The notes under the pieces were generated by a model. That model saw only the letters and a list, made by a program, of their open reading frames with translations. It was not told the DNA's origin and made no database searches. A stretch of DNA of 64,000 nt, from positions 79,473 through 143,472 of the forward strand of contig NZ_QNRO01000009.1 of NCBI RefSeq assembly GCF_003315345.1, read 5' to 3'. Positions 37,721 to 45,890 of this stretch are shown here, piece by piece. This DNA is from Marinobacter pelagius. GTDB taxonomy: Bacteria; Pseudomonadota; Gammaproteobacteria; Pseudomonadales; Oleiphilaceae. Position 1 is the first letter of the stretch, and the number at the start of each line of letters is the position of its first letter. The translations under genes and the position numbers were made by a program.

Positions 37721-37993
37721 TCAGGCCACCTGGCGGGCAATCCAGGAATTATAGCGGGTGGCCAGTGCCCGCACATACCGGGCCTCGGCGCCACTGAGAT
37801 TGGCCAGCACACCGTTGAAGATCCAGCCTCGCTCATACAGCCCAAGCACCCGCTGCTCGTCATCCAGATTGACGCGCTGGTTCAGCTTCTTGCAGATCGC
37901 ATCCAGCAGCGGCAGTTTTTCCGGGCGCTTGATCGGGCCCTGGCGGTTGCCCATCGGCTGATTCGCCGCACGTGTTGTCGGACGTCTTTTCAT
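37721..37993 (-). CDS. Hypothetical small basic protein, ~90 aa
   Basis: Not recognised. The N terminus is strongly basic and disordered (MKRRPTTRAANQPMGNRQGPIKRP). The C-terminal part is a compact helical domain (LPLLDAICKKLNQRVNLDDEQRVLGLYERGWIFNG, then LSGAEARYVRALATRYNSWI). The basic tail suggests nucleic acid binding. The ATG at 37993 follows AAGGAG by six bases. A terminator-type hairpin on the same strand ends only 35 nt before the start (see 38029-38059). Confidence 0.7.
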   Translation of the reverse strand: MKRRPTTRAANQPMGNRQGPIKRPEKLPLLDAICKKLNQRVNLDDEQRVLGLYERGWIFNGVLANLSGAEARYVRALATRYNSWIARQVA

Positions 37994-38028
37994 GATGTTC
38001 TCCTTGTCGTTTTGCGGCTGCAAAAACT

Positions 38029-38059
38029 AAAACCCCGGAGCCAAGGGCAACCGGGGTTT
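38029..38059 (-). terminator. Terminator hairpin in the leader of the 90-aa gene
   Basis: On the minus strand AAACCCCGG (38051-38059) pairs with CCGGGGTTT (38030-38038) with a further GCC/GGC pairing in the loop, followed by the T-rich TTTTAGTTTTTG. No minus-strand gene lies between here and the exonuclease stop at 38747, so the hairpin either ends a small transcript or attenuates the downstream small gene. Confidence 0.6.
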
Positions 38060-38242
38060 GGCGGAGAAGCTGACCCGGTCGCTGCGAAGGCTCCCGGGAC
38101 TGACCGAAAGCCGTTAGATGTCTTTCACCATGGCGTGCGCAGACTGCCCTTTCTGGCAATCAGCGGCTGGGTAAACAATGAACTGTAAAATCATCCTGGT
38201 CATACCGGCTCTTTGGTTTCGGTTCATTACTCAGTGTATAGG

Positions 38243-38421
38243 CTATCGGACGGTTTGCAAGAGCCCTCCGGCTTCGGCAAACCCGTACAGACGGCGGCAG
38301 CCGGCAAGCCCATAATTCGCGGCGTCACGTGTTTTTACGTTGTGCAATCCGCGATACCTGCCGAGTCGGGTATCAATGGATCTCTCCTTTCTACGCAGCC
38401 ACCTTGGCTGCGTTTTTTTTT
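38243..38421 (+). ncRNA. Candidate small RNA with intrinsic terminator
   Basis: About 180 nt without a coding frame, in a ~500-bp gap. The 3' end is a near-ideal terminator: ACGCAGCCA (38393-38401) pairs with TGGCTGCGT (38405-38413), then a run of Ts to 38421. Upstream are nested stems (GGTTTGC...GCAAACC around 38252-38285 with AGCC/GGCT inside; CGCGG...CCGCG around 38320-38353). A weak sigma-70 promoter (TTGGTT at 38213, TATAGG at 38237) precedes it. It was not recognised as 6S, tmRNA, RNase P or SRP RNA. The 5' end is approximate. Confidence 0.5.
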
Positions 38422-38541
38422 GGCATCTCGGAAAGTTCGTAGCCACTACTTCGTACAGATGGATCGGTCGGATTTGGCGATAATTTGCACACTAACCAGT
38501 CAATTGATTTATCTTGAATACAGAGGTTGAAACCGAAGCAA

Positions 38542-38778
38542 ATGCCCGACGAACCCGGATCTGCCAGAAACAAGTTCCGTTCTGATTTTATCGTTGAAAT
38601 TGCACTGATCGCCGCCCTGGCGGTTTACATGGTGCTGGCCCAGGACAAGACTGTAGGGGATGATCTGAGCTTTACCGTTGCCGGAGCGGCACTGATGGCC
38701 GTGGCAACCTACTGGACCCTGCATACCCTCAAGGACGGCCTGCAGTTCATTGCAGTGCGGCTTCGTCCTGGAAAATAA
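38542..38778 (+). CDS. Hypothetical membrane protein, 78 aa
   Basis: A short charged N terminus (MPDEPGSARNKFRSDF) and two predicted transmembrane helices (IVEIALIAALAVYMVLA and FTVAGAALMAVATYWTLHTL). Function unknown. The 3' end overlaps the convergent exonuclease gene by 32 bases. No strong ribosome site is visible; the frame also has a TTG five codons upstream. Confidence 0.55.
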   Translation: MPDEPGSARNKFRSDFIVEIALIAALAVYMVLAQDKTVGDDLSFTVAGAALMAVATYWTLHTLKDGLQFIAVRLRPGK

Positions 38779-39259
38779 TCCTCCGCCAGGTCTTGTGCAG
38801 GATGAGGGCGTCGTTGGCAGCCCGGTGCACGGGTAACCCCAGGTCTGAGATTACCTGCTGACGCACGCCCGGCCACTGCCGGACCTGCTGGCTGTTCAGC
38901 AGCATGGAGATTGACTCCAGCTGGAATTCGGGCTGCACACTCGCGGCCCGAAACAGCCGGTGCAGCCAGAAACTGTCGAAGGTCCAGGCGTCACAGAACA
39001 CCTGCTCCGGCAATAGACGGTTCAGCTGGTGGGCCACTTCTTCCGCTGCCTTGCCTTCCTCGTTCAGGGTGTCCCGGGAGATGCCGTGAATCTGTTCGGC
39101 ACTTGGCGACCAGTCCTGCCAGAGCACATGGGGCCGGATCAGCCAGCTGTGCAGCTCTCCGCCCGGCATGCAGATACCCACCTCGATCGGGTAGCTCGCA
39201 ATCAGATCCAGGCTTGAAGCCTCGAAATCGATGAATGCCGGAGTGAATTCGCTGGTCAT
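38747..39259 (-). CDS. 3'-5' exonuclease, DEDDh family
   Basis: About 170 aa, RNase T/DnaQ-like fold: ExoI motif FIDFEASSLD (D-x-E), ExoII region DAWTFDSFWLHRLF (Asp) and ExoIII HRAANDA (H-x-A-x-x-D), so the catalytic set is complete. Stand-alone and short, thus more likely an RNA or DNA end-trimming enzyme than a polymerase subunit. The ATG at 39259 (MTSEFTPAFIDFEA) is chosen; the frame is open 23 codons further upstream. Confidence 0.85.
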   Translation of the reverse strand: MTSEFTPAFIDFEASSLDLIASYPIEVGICMPGGELHSWLIRPHVLWQDWSPSAEQIHGISRDTLNEEGKAAEEVAHQLNRLLPEQVFCDAWTFDSFWLHRLFRAASVQPEFQLESISMLLNSQQVRQWPGVRQQVISDLGLPVHRAANDALILHKTWRRIIFQDEAALQ

Positions 39260-39415
39260 GGTGTCAGGGTCATTGCTGCGTTGTTTTTCGTTGAGTTTAC
39301 CCGGCCCGTACCCGAGACGCGAACCCAACCTGTGCGTCCACTGTTACAATATGTCCACTCAATGTAAAACCCCGATGACACATCGTTGTTGTCCCGGAAC
39401 CCTGTGGGAGCCTGA

Positions 39416-40081
39416 ATGACTGAAACCGTGGTTGTAATCTATTCCGGAGGCATGGACTCCTTCACCCTGTTGCACCTGGCCCGGGCCCGTGGCTATCAGG
39501 TTCACGCCCTGTCCTTCAATTACGGCCAGCGCCATGTCCGTGAGCTGGATTGCGCCCGGCAGGTATGCGCGGACCTTGGCATTCCCCACAAGGAAATCGA
39601 CATCCGCGCCATGTCCGAAGTCATGAGTGGTTCTTCCCTGACCTCCGACATCGAGGTGCCCGAAGGTCATTACGAGGAGGACAGCATGAAGGCGACGGTG
39701 GTGCCCAACCGCAACATGATCCTGCTGTCCCTGGCTACCGGTTACGCCGTCACTGCAGGTGCTTCGGCCGTATGGTTCGGTGCTCACGGCGGGGATCACG
39801 CCATCTATCCGGACTGTCGCCCCGAGTTTGTCGAGAAGATGGATGCGGTGTGCCGGGTAGCCAATTACGAGCCGGTGGGGATCGAGGCGCCTTTGATTCG
39901 TATGGACAAGAGGGAAATCCTGGCCGAGGGACTGAAGCTGGGCCTTGACTACAGTCAGACCTGGACCTGTTACAACGGCCGGGACAAGGCCTGTGGCCGC
40001 TGCGGTTCGTGCGTGGAACGGCTCGAGGCTTTTGCCGCCAATGGCGTGACCGATCCGCTGGAATACGAGGAGCAGGCCTGA
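39416..40081 (+). CDS. queC: 7-cyano-7-deazaguanine synthase QueC
   Basis: 221 aa. It converts 7-carboxy-7-deazaguanine to preQ0 with ATP and ammonia in queuosine synthesis. N-type ATP pyrophosphatase loop YSGGMDS near the N terminus; C-terminal zinc site [22 protein letters not shown] is upstream. The stop overlaps the queE start (TGATG), giving a coupled queC-queE operon; queD and queF are not in this window. Confidence 0.95.
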   Translation: MTETVVVIYSGGMDSFTLLHLARARGYQVHALSFNYGQRHVRELDCARQVCADLGIPHKEIDIRAMSEVMSGSSLTSDIEVPEGHYEEDSMKATVVPNRNMILLSLATGYAVTAGASAVWFGAHGGDHAIYPDCRPEFVEKMDAVCRVANYEPVGIEAPLIRMDKREILAEGLKLGLDYSQTWTCYNGRDKACGRCGSCVERLEAFAANGVTDPLEYEEQA

Positions 40082-40737
40082 TGTACCGGGTCAAAGAGGC
40101 GTTCTACACGCTCCAGGGGGAAGGTGCCCAGGCGGGTCGGGCGGCGGTGTTCTGCCGGTTCAGCAAGTGCAACCTGTGGACTGGCCGGGAGAAGGATCGA
40201 GCCAGCGCAGTGTGCGATTTCTGCGATACCGATTTTGTTGGCACCGATGGCCAGAATGGCGGCCGGTTCGAAACCGCGGACGACCTGGCCCGGCATATCC
40301 GAAGTCTCTGGCCCGAAGCGCCGGGATGCCCTTACGTGGTGTGCACCGGCGGCGAACCCCTGTTACAGCTTGACGAAGCACTGATCGACGCCCTCCACCG
40401 CGCCGGTTTCGAGGTCGGCGTGGAAACCAATGGCACGCTGCCGGCGCCGGCCGGTATCGACTGGTTGTGTGTCAGCCCCAAGGCGGATGCGCCGGTGGTC
40501 ATCGAGGCCTGTGATGAACTCAAGTTGGTGTATCCGCAGCCGCTGGCCATGCCGGAACGGTTCGAGCATATCCGGGCCCGACACTACTTCCTGTCGCCCA
40601 TGGCCTCTCCGAGCCTGCCGGCGACCGGTGACGACCCGGTCAAGCAAAGCAACACCCGCAAGGCCACTGATTACTGCCTGGCCCACCCCCGCTGGCGCCT
40701 GACCCTGCAGATGCACAAGATCATCGGAATCGACTGA
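40081..40737 (+). CDS. queE: 7-carboxy-7-deazaguanine synthase QueE
   Basis: About 218 aa, radical-SAM enzyme that converts 6-carboxytetrahydropterin to 7-carboxy-7-deazaguanine. FYTLQGEGAQAGRAAVF at the start, then the extended cluster motif C-x14-C-x2-C (CNLWTG...AVCDFC) typical of QueE, and CTGGEPLLQ for SAM binding. The ATG overlaps the queC stop; the open frame to 40009 inside queC is not used. It ends directly at the stop of the convergent AraC gene. Confidence 0.94.
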   Translation: MYRVKEAFYTLQGEGAQAGRAAVFCRFSKCNLWTGREKDRASAVCDFCDTDFVGTDGQNGGRFETADDLARHIRSLWPEAPGCPYVVCTGGEPLLQLDEALIDALHRAGFEVGVETNGTLPAPAGIDWLCVSPKADAPVVIEACDELKLVYPQPLAMPERFEHIRARHYFLSPMASPSLPATGDDPVKQSNTRKATDYCLAHPRWRLTLQMHKIIGID

Positions 40738-41781
40738 TCAGGCCGTGGCCACGGGCCGGAGCGCTTTATTGCGGTACTGGCTCGGGCTTTCGCCGGTCCA
40801 GCGTTTGAACGCCCGGGTGAAATTGGCGGCGTCGGCGTAGCCGAGGGCATCGGCAATCTGGCTCAGGTTCATGCCGGTGCTTGTCAGCAGTTCCCCCGCC
40901 CGTTCCAGCCGGACCTGGTCCACCAGGTTCTGGAAGCTGGCATCCTCCTCCTGCAAGCGCCGTTTCAGGGTCCGTTCCGAGACAAACAGGGTGCCGGCCA
41001 CGCGGGCCAGCTTGGGTGGAAATGGATGGCTGGTTTCAATCACCCGCCGAACCCGGCTGGCAAAGCAGGCATCTTCGGTCAGGCGTTGCAGGGCCTCTTC
41101 ACATTGGGCGCGGGAGGCGGCCGCCAGCTGGTCATTGGTGAACCGGATGGGCAATGCCAGCCGGCTCTCCGGGATGATCAGGGCGTCTTCCCGGGCTTCA
41201 TACTCCACAGGCACCGGGATGATCTGGCGGAACCTCGGAAAATAGTGGGGTTCCGGGCCCTGCCTGACAATCCGGGTGCCATCCACCGGCGTGCCCGTCA
41301 GCTGGGCTCCCATGAAAACGCAGCCAAACAGGGTCGCATCGAGGATAAAGCCCTGCAGGGGGCCCATGTCGACGTCGCAGGATACGGTATAGCGGGCATG
41401 ATCCTCGAGTTTGTGGCGGTTCACCTTCAGGTGCGGAACGCGCAGGGTCAGGTATCGGGTCACCAGTTCCAGGGCGTCCCTCAGGGTCCGGCTGCTCATC
41501 ACCGCCGTACCCAGGGTGCCGTGCAGGGGCAGCTTCATTTCCCGGGCCAGCAGAATGCCAAGGCCGGGTTCCCCGCTTTCGATGATGGCGCGAGTGACGA
41601 ATTCGCTGGCCTGGGCCTGACTTACCCTGAGTTCCGGACAATTCAGGCGGGAGGGGTCCAGGCCGACGCGGAGCAGAAGATCCTGTTCGTCGACGCCAAT
41701 CCTGTAGAGCAATCCGGCCAGGGTGTGCAGGTAGATGGCCGGCATACCCAGATCCTGAGCAGTCGAGACGGAGGCGCGCAT
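40738..41781 (-). CDS. AraC-family regulator (Arabinose_bd/OruR-like)
   Basis: 347 aa. The N-terminal ~190-residue PF12625-type effector domain (YLHTLAGLLYRIGVDEQDLLLRVGLDPSRL; GTLGTAVMSSRTLRDALELVTRYLTLR) is followed by a C-terminal AraC DNA-binding domain (VSERTLKRRLQEEDASFQNLVDQVRLERA and IADALGYADAANFTRAFKRWTGESPSQYR). GAGGAAA precedes the ATG. Such regulators often control the adjacent hydrolase or catabolic genes; the upstream alpha/beta hydrolase is the obvious candidate. The effector is unknown. Confidence 0.92.
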   Translation of the reverse strand: MRASVSTAQDLGMPAIYLHTLAGLLYRIGVDEQDLLLRVGLDPSRLNCPELRVSQAQASEFVTRAIIESGEPGLGILLAREMKLPLHGTLGTAVMSSRTLRDALELVTRYLTLRVPHLKVNRHKLEDHARYTVSCDVDMGPLQGFILDATLFGCVFMGAQLTGTPVDGTRIVRQGPEPHYFPRFRQIIPVPVEYEAREDALIIPESRLALPIRFTNDQLAAASRAQCEEALQRLTEDACFASRVRRVIETSHPFPPKLARVAGTLFVSERTLKRRLQEEDASFQNLVDQVRLERAGELLTSTGMNLSQIADALGYADAANFTRAFKRWTGESPSQYRNKALRPVATA

Positions 41782-41891
41782 GGGTTTCCTCGTTCAGTAC
41801 CGTTTTTGTTATGTAATGGGTCGGTGATGTTGAGGGATTATGCCGGCGTGGCTGAGCATTCCCATGGCTGGTCTGACGGGAGCCAGGGCCG

Positions 41892-41911
41892 GTCGGGCCA
41901 ACTGGCCCGAC
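41892..41911. terminator. Compact hairpin after the alpha/beta hydrolase gene
   Basis: GTCGGGCCA (41892-41900) and TGGCCCGAC (41903-41911) are exact inverted repeats with a 2-base centre. It lies just beyond the hydrolase stop. No T run follows, so it is a weak or Rho-type 3' end signal at most. Confidence 0.35.
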
Positions 41912-41938
41912 GAACCTGATCCACCGGTTGGCCCGCTG

Positions 41939-42826
41939 TCAGTGGGCATGGCGTTCGACAAAGCGTTCCAGCACAGCGGCAGACTTACCTGGAATCTCAA
42001 GCATCGGCAGGTGGCCGACCCGGGGGAAGACATGCACTTCGGCATCGGGCGTGGCGGTCTCGAACCAGCGGACGCAGCGAGTCGGAGTGATCACATCGCG
42101 GTCTCCCCACTGGACCTGAAGTGGTGGTGTGTCCGGTCCCAGGTAACGGGCCGGGGCCAGGGCGTCCGCGACCATGTCCGCGAAAATGTGCCGGAGGGCA
42201 TCGGTACGGCTCAACAGATCCGGTCCGAGCAGGCCGGCCATGGCGATACCGGTGCCCGTGGCCTTGCCGTTGCCGACGCTGTTGAACATCCGATAGACGC
42301 CTTTCCAGTCCTCTGGAATCAGCAGGTCGTCGCGATCTGTCTCAAAGGGCAGATCCAGGTCCACATCTGGGTGTTCCGGAATGCCGGCGCTGTTGAGCAG
42401 GGTCAGGGACCGGGGAGCCTGCGCCATCTCGTGGGCCAGTACGGCGGCGATGGCGCCCCCCATGGAGCTACCCACCAGGTGAATGTTGTCGGTTGACAGG
42501 CTGGCGAGCCACTCGCGCAGGCGCAGGGCCTGGGCCAGGTACCGGTAGCTGGCATCCTCCCGGTAATCGCTTTCGCCCAGGCCCGGAACATCCGGTACCA
42601 GAAGGTGCCATTGCCGAGGCAGCCGTTGTAGCCAGAAGGCCCAGTTCTCTTTCATGGCGGCAAAGCCATGGATCAGCAGGACCGTTGGCCGACCGGGACC
42701 GGGTTCGCCCCGCTCCAGGTAGACCATCCGGTGGCCATCGACGGTGGCCACCCGGCGTCGGGCATTCAGCAACCAGCGCTGCCCGGTGCGGGCGGCGGGC
42801 CAGAAATTGGGGGCAGGAATTCTCAT
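41939..42826 (-). CDS. Alpha/beta hydrolase
   Basis: About 295 aa, lipase/esterase type of the alpha/beta fold: oxyanion region LLIHGFAAMKENW, nucleophile elbow GSSMGG, acid in WGDRDVI and His in VGHLPM, so a complete triad. Similar in layout to monoacylglycerol lipase-like and meta-cleavage product hydrolases; the substrate is open. ATG 42826 lies six bases after AGGA, better than the GTG one codon upstream. No clear signal peptide. Confidence 0.9.
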   Translation of the reverse strand: MRIPAPNFWPAARTGQRWLLNARRRVATVDGHRMVYLERGEPGPGRPTVLLIHGFAAMKENWAFWLQRLPRQWHLLVPDVPGLGESDYREDASYRYLAQALRLREWLASLSTDNIHLVGSSMGGAIAAVLAHEMAQAPRSLTLLNSAGIPEHPDVDLDLPFETDRDDLLIPEDWKGVYRMFNSVGNGKATGTGIAMAGLLGPDLLSRTDALRHIFADMVADALAPARYLGPDTPPLQVQWGDRDVITPTRCVRWFETATPDAEVHVFPRVGHLPMLEIPGKSAAVLERFVERHAH

Positions 42827-42949
42827 CACAGGTCCTGTCGGAGTGAGACACAGATACAGTTTACCTGTCGGAATTCAGCCAGCCTTGGCTGGGCTGCCCT
42901 GCTGTGCGGGCGCGGGAGCCACCGGTAGCAGGCGTTGTGACCGATGGGG

Positions 42950-44701
42950 TCAGAGCCGGATGTCGACGATGACGGGATTGTGATCCGAGGAACGCCAGGG
43001 CCCGCTGCTGTCCGGGGCCAGGTCATGCTGGTAGCCGAGCGCCCTGGGTTCGTCGGCATTGATGCGCCAGGTGACGGCATTGACAACCCGCGGCGCGAGG
43101 CGCTCTGATGCGAGGGCGTGATCCAGGGAGCCCTTGCGGCCCTTGTACCGGTATGTGTAGTGGGCGCAGTGTTCAGGCGTGCATGGGTGGTATTGCGCTA
43201 CCATGCTGGTGTAGCCATGTTGTCGGAACACTTCCAGGGGCGTTTCCCGGGTGTAGCTGTTGATATCACCGGTGATCAGGGTGCCGGCGCCAGCCCCCTG
43301 TTCGGGCAGGCCCGCCAGCCAGTCGGCAATCGCCCCGGCGGCCCGGGTCCGGCGTTGGACGTAGCAGCCCTGGCCATCGCCCTGGTCCCGGTCGGCGCCG
43401 GTGGCTCCCCTGCAGGATTTGGATTTGAGATGGGGAACCACGACCCGGACCAGGGCATTGCTGTTTGGTAACCGGAACGCCTGCGCCACCGGTGGCCGTC
43501 CCGTGTTCCGGAAAGGACCACTGGTCAACCGGTGTGCCTCGCCGACCGGGATCACCCGGTCCTGGCGGTAATACAGGGCGGTACGGATGGCGTCGTTACC
43601 GTCTTTCCCCGGTGTCCGGATGTAGCGCCAGTCCGGCCCCAGGGCCTTTGCCAGTGTGGCGGCGGCACTGTGGTCGCCGTAGCCGTCGTTCTCCAGTTCG
43701 CTGACTGCAAGGATGTCCGGGTCCGGGCCGGTCAGCGCCGAGACCAGGCGTGCCTGCTGTTGCCGGTAAGCGGATTCGTTTGTTGCACCTCTGGGAGTCG
43801 GGAACCCGCCGCCCCGGCCATTGCCATTGAACAGGTTGGCCAGGTTGAGGGTCATCACCCGCAGCGCCGATCCTGCCGGGCGCGCCGGTGCCGGTTCGCG
43901 GGGGTTGGTGGCGATAAACTCCGGTGGCGACCCGGGCTGAATCCGCCATTGTCCGAATCGGAAATCCAGTACACCGCGGACTCCGCGCAGGGTATCTCCG
44001 GTACGTACGGTGTTGTCGGCCCCCAGACCTCCCGGTGGCCAGGGCACGGGCCTCGGGTCACGATTCCCCTGGCGGTCATCCAGAGTGATCTGCCCGTTGG
44101 CGTCGTTCAGCTTTCCGGCCAGCGGGCCGGGAGACAGATACTCGGTGGCAATCACCCGGTCCCGGGGCGCCAGGGTGAGCTCCCCGTAACGGGCCAGGTT
44201 GTAGCTGTCGATCACGGTCAGGGGGGCGGGGATGAAGACCCGCATGTTTTCAAGGGCTTCGTAAGTGGCGTCCCCGGACAGCTCCAGGCTGACTGCTTCC
44301 GGCATGATTCCGGGGCCACAGACTTCCAGCTCCTGGACATTGACCAGTTCGGTTAGCCCATGAAATTCCTTCACCTTACCGGTCACCCGAAGCCGTTGCC
44401 CCTGGCGGCCCTGCGGGCGACGGGTATAGACAAAGAGGGCTTCGGAGGTGGCCGGATTGTCGTCGGTCTGATCGTCGGCCTGTTGCAGGTAGAAGCCGCG
44501 GAAACCGACTTTCCCCCGGGCGTCGAGGGTCAGGATACCCTCGACGGTCACGGTCTGGCCGGTGAAGGGGGAGTGGTTGCCCTCGCCCTGGATGCGGGCA
44601 ATGGGCGTGGCGGCATCGCCACAGGCGGTGGCTGCCGACGCCAGGGGCGTCAGCAGACCCAGAACAAGTATGGTGGCGGCAAACAGCGCGAGTGATTTCA
44701 C
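42950..44701 (-). CDS. ExeM/NucH-family extracellular endonuclease
   Basis: About 583 aa. Signal peptide VKSLALFAATILVLGLLTPLASA; N-terminal OB/lamin-like region with paired Cys (ACGDA, EVCGPG) and the IQGEGNHSPFTGQTVTVEGI motif; then an endonuclease/exonuclease/phosphatase domain: MTLNLANLFN, LAVSELENDGYGD, GDINSY and SSDHNPVIVDI at the C terminus supply the catalytic Asn, Glu, Asp and His. A secreted or outer-surface DNase used for nutrient or biofilm DNA. GTG 44701 is the likely start since the preceding gene stops at 44712; no strong SD is visible. Confidence 0.88.
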   Translation of the reverse strand: MKSLALFAATILVLGLLTPLASAATACGDAATPIARIQGEGNHSPFTGQTVTVEGILTLDARGKVGFRGFYLQQADDQTDDNPATSEALFVYTRRPQGRQGQRLRVTGKVKEFHGLTELVNVQELEVCGPGIMPEAVSLELSGDATYEALENMRVFIPAPLTVIDSYNLARYGELTLAPRDRVIATEYLSPGPLAGKLNDANGQITLDDRQGNRDPRPVPWPPGGLGADNTVRTGDTLRGVRGVLDFRFGQWRIQPGSPPEFIATNPREPAPARPAGSALRVMTLNLANLFNGNGRGGGFPTPRGATNESAYRQQQARLVSALTGPDPDILAVSELENDGYGDHSAAATLAKALGPDWRYIRTPGKDGNDAIRTALYYRQDRVIPVGEAHRLTSGPFRNTGRPPVAQAFRLPNSNALVRVVVPHLKSKSCRGATGADRDQGDGQGCYVQRRTRAAGAIADWLAGLPEQGAGAGTLITGDINSYTRETPLEVFRQHGYTSMVAQYHPCTPEHCAHYTYRYKGRKGSLDHALASERLAPRVVNAVTWRINADEPRALGYQHDLAPDSSGPWRSSDHNPVIVDIRL

Positions 44702-44711
44702 GCCGGGCAGT

Positions 44712-45614
44712 CTAGCAGAGTCCGGCCACCGCTTTGAGTGCCTGTTCCCGCCGGCTGCCGAAACCCAGCTCGTCCGGATTGGCCAGTTCCAGCTGCTGAA
44801 CCAGGGGGTCCGGATGTTCGTTGTCAAAGGTAATGCCCATGCGTGACAGCACATAGGGGGTCAGCGCGGCGCGTGTCCGGATGGTCAGTCGGCCGCCCTG
44901 CATGCCGTAGTCGCGGGCGATGATGTCCTGCTGCGCTTCGGTCAGGCGGTGATCCGGGGTGATCACCAGGTTGACCTCCCGGACCCAGTCCTCATCGTGC
45001 TGACTGGTATGGCGGGCCCGCTGGCGTAGGGCTTCCGGTACCGTCCGCAGACGGCTCAGGGCAAAGTCCCGGAACTCCCGGTTGGAGTCACACCACGCCC
45101 TCAGGTGCCAGCTGTCGCCAGTGCAGACAAGGGTATGGGGTTCGAGAATGGTTTCCACCGGCTCCGGGCGACTCAGAGAGGTGTAGCTGGCACGCAACTG
45201 CCTGCCATTACGGGTCGCGGTCACCACGGCGCGCATGGTTTCGGGGGGAATCACCCGGCCGGGACCCGCCACCACGTGACTGTCCGGCAGACCCAGATCC
45301 AGTGATTCGAACGTGTGGCTCAGGTTCTGCTGGCGGGCAAGCAGGTCAAGATACTCGCTGACTTCGCCGCGGGTAACCACCGGCCGGAATTTCGGTGCCG
45401 GTACATAACCCTTGAGGTGGCGGTCATACAGCAGGTTGCCCGGGGCCAGCTCCCGCAGGTAGGTGTTGATGTCCTTGGAGGCCTGCTGGCGGCCGATGCC
45501 AAAGCTGTGGCAGATGTGGTTGGTGGTCAGTCGACCTTCCCACAAGGCAACAGTTTCTATCAGTCGATAGCGTAGCAGCAAATCCCAGCGGATGGGCCAG
45601 TCCGTCTTTTTCAT
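44712..45614 (-). CDS. WYL-domain regulator, BrxR/CapW type
   Basis: 300 aa. N-terminal winged helix (LLLRYRLIETVALWEGRLTTNHICHSFGIGRQQASKDINTYLREL) followed by APGNLLYDRHLKGYVPAPKF, a central WYL domain (ILEPHTLVCTGDSWHLRAWCDSNREFRDFALSRL) and a C-terminal WCX region. This order and wording match the BrxR/CapW repressors that guard BREX and CBASS loci. Here the only co-oriented neighbour is the secreted nuclease 10 bp downstream, so it may control that gene or be an orphan of a lost defence island. Confidence 0.85.
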   Translation of the reverse strand: MKKTDWPIRWDLLLRYRLIETVALWEGRLTTNHICHSFGIGRQQASKDINTYLRELAPGNLLYDRHLKGYVPAPKFRPVVTRGEVSEYLDLLARQQNLSHTFESLDLGLPDSHVVAGPGRVIPPETMRAVVTATRNGRQLRASYTSLSRPEPVETILEPHTLVCTGDSWHLRAWCDSNREFRDFALSRLRTVPEALRQRARHTSQHDEDWVREVNLVITPDHRLTEAQQDIIARDYGMQGGRLTIRTRAALTPYVLSRMGITFDNEHPDPLVQQLELANPDELGFGSRREQALKAVAGLC

Positions 45615-45890
45615 ATCCAGGCGCTCACGGATCCATTGATTATCTTGGATTTATGTTACCTGCTCTGGGTCAGAGGGTCTGTTACGACCCATTAATGTAA
45701 AAACCCCGAAAAACCGCGGCTTGAGCGGCATCCATCAGTCACTGCATCACATTTTGCGGATTTCGGGAAGTCCCTAGTAGCCTGCATCCGATGCCGCTGG
45801 TCTAATGCCGTGCCGGCACAGTCCGGAGGCTGGTGCTATCTTATGGCCCAAACAATTACAGTCTGACGTCCGCCGCCGGAGCCCGTTGTC

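Noticed and set aside
42942..42953. GATGGGGTCAGA as a third full copy of the palindromic repeat
   Set aside because: Only one arm is present and no complementary arm follows, so it is at most a decayed half copy.
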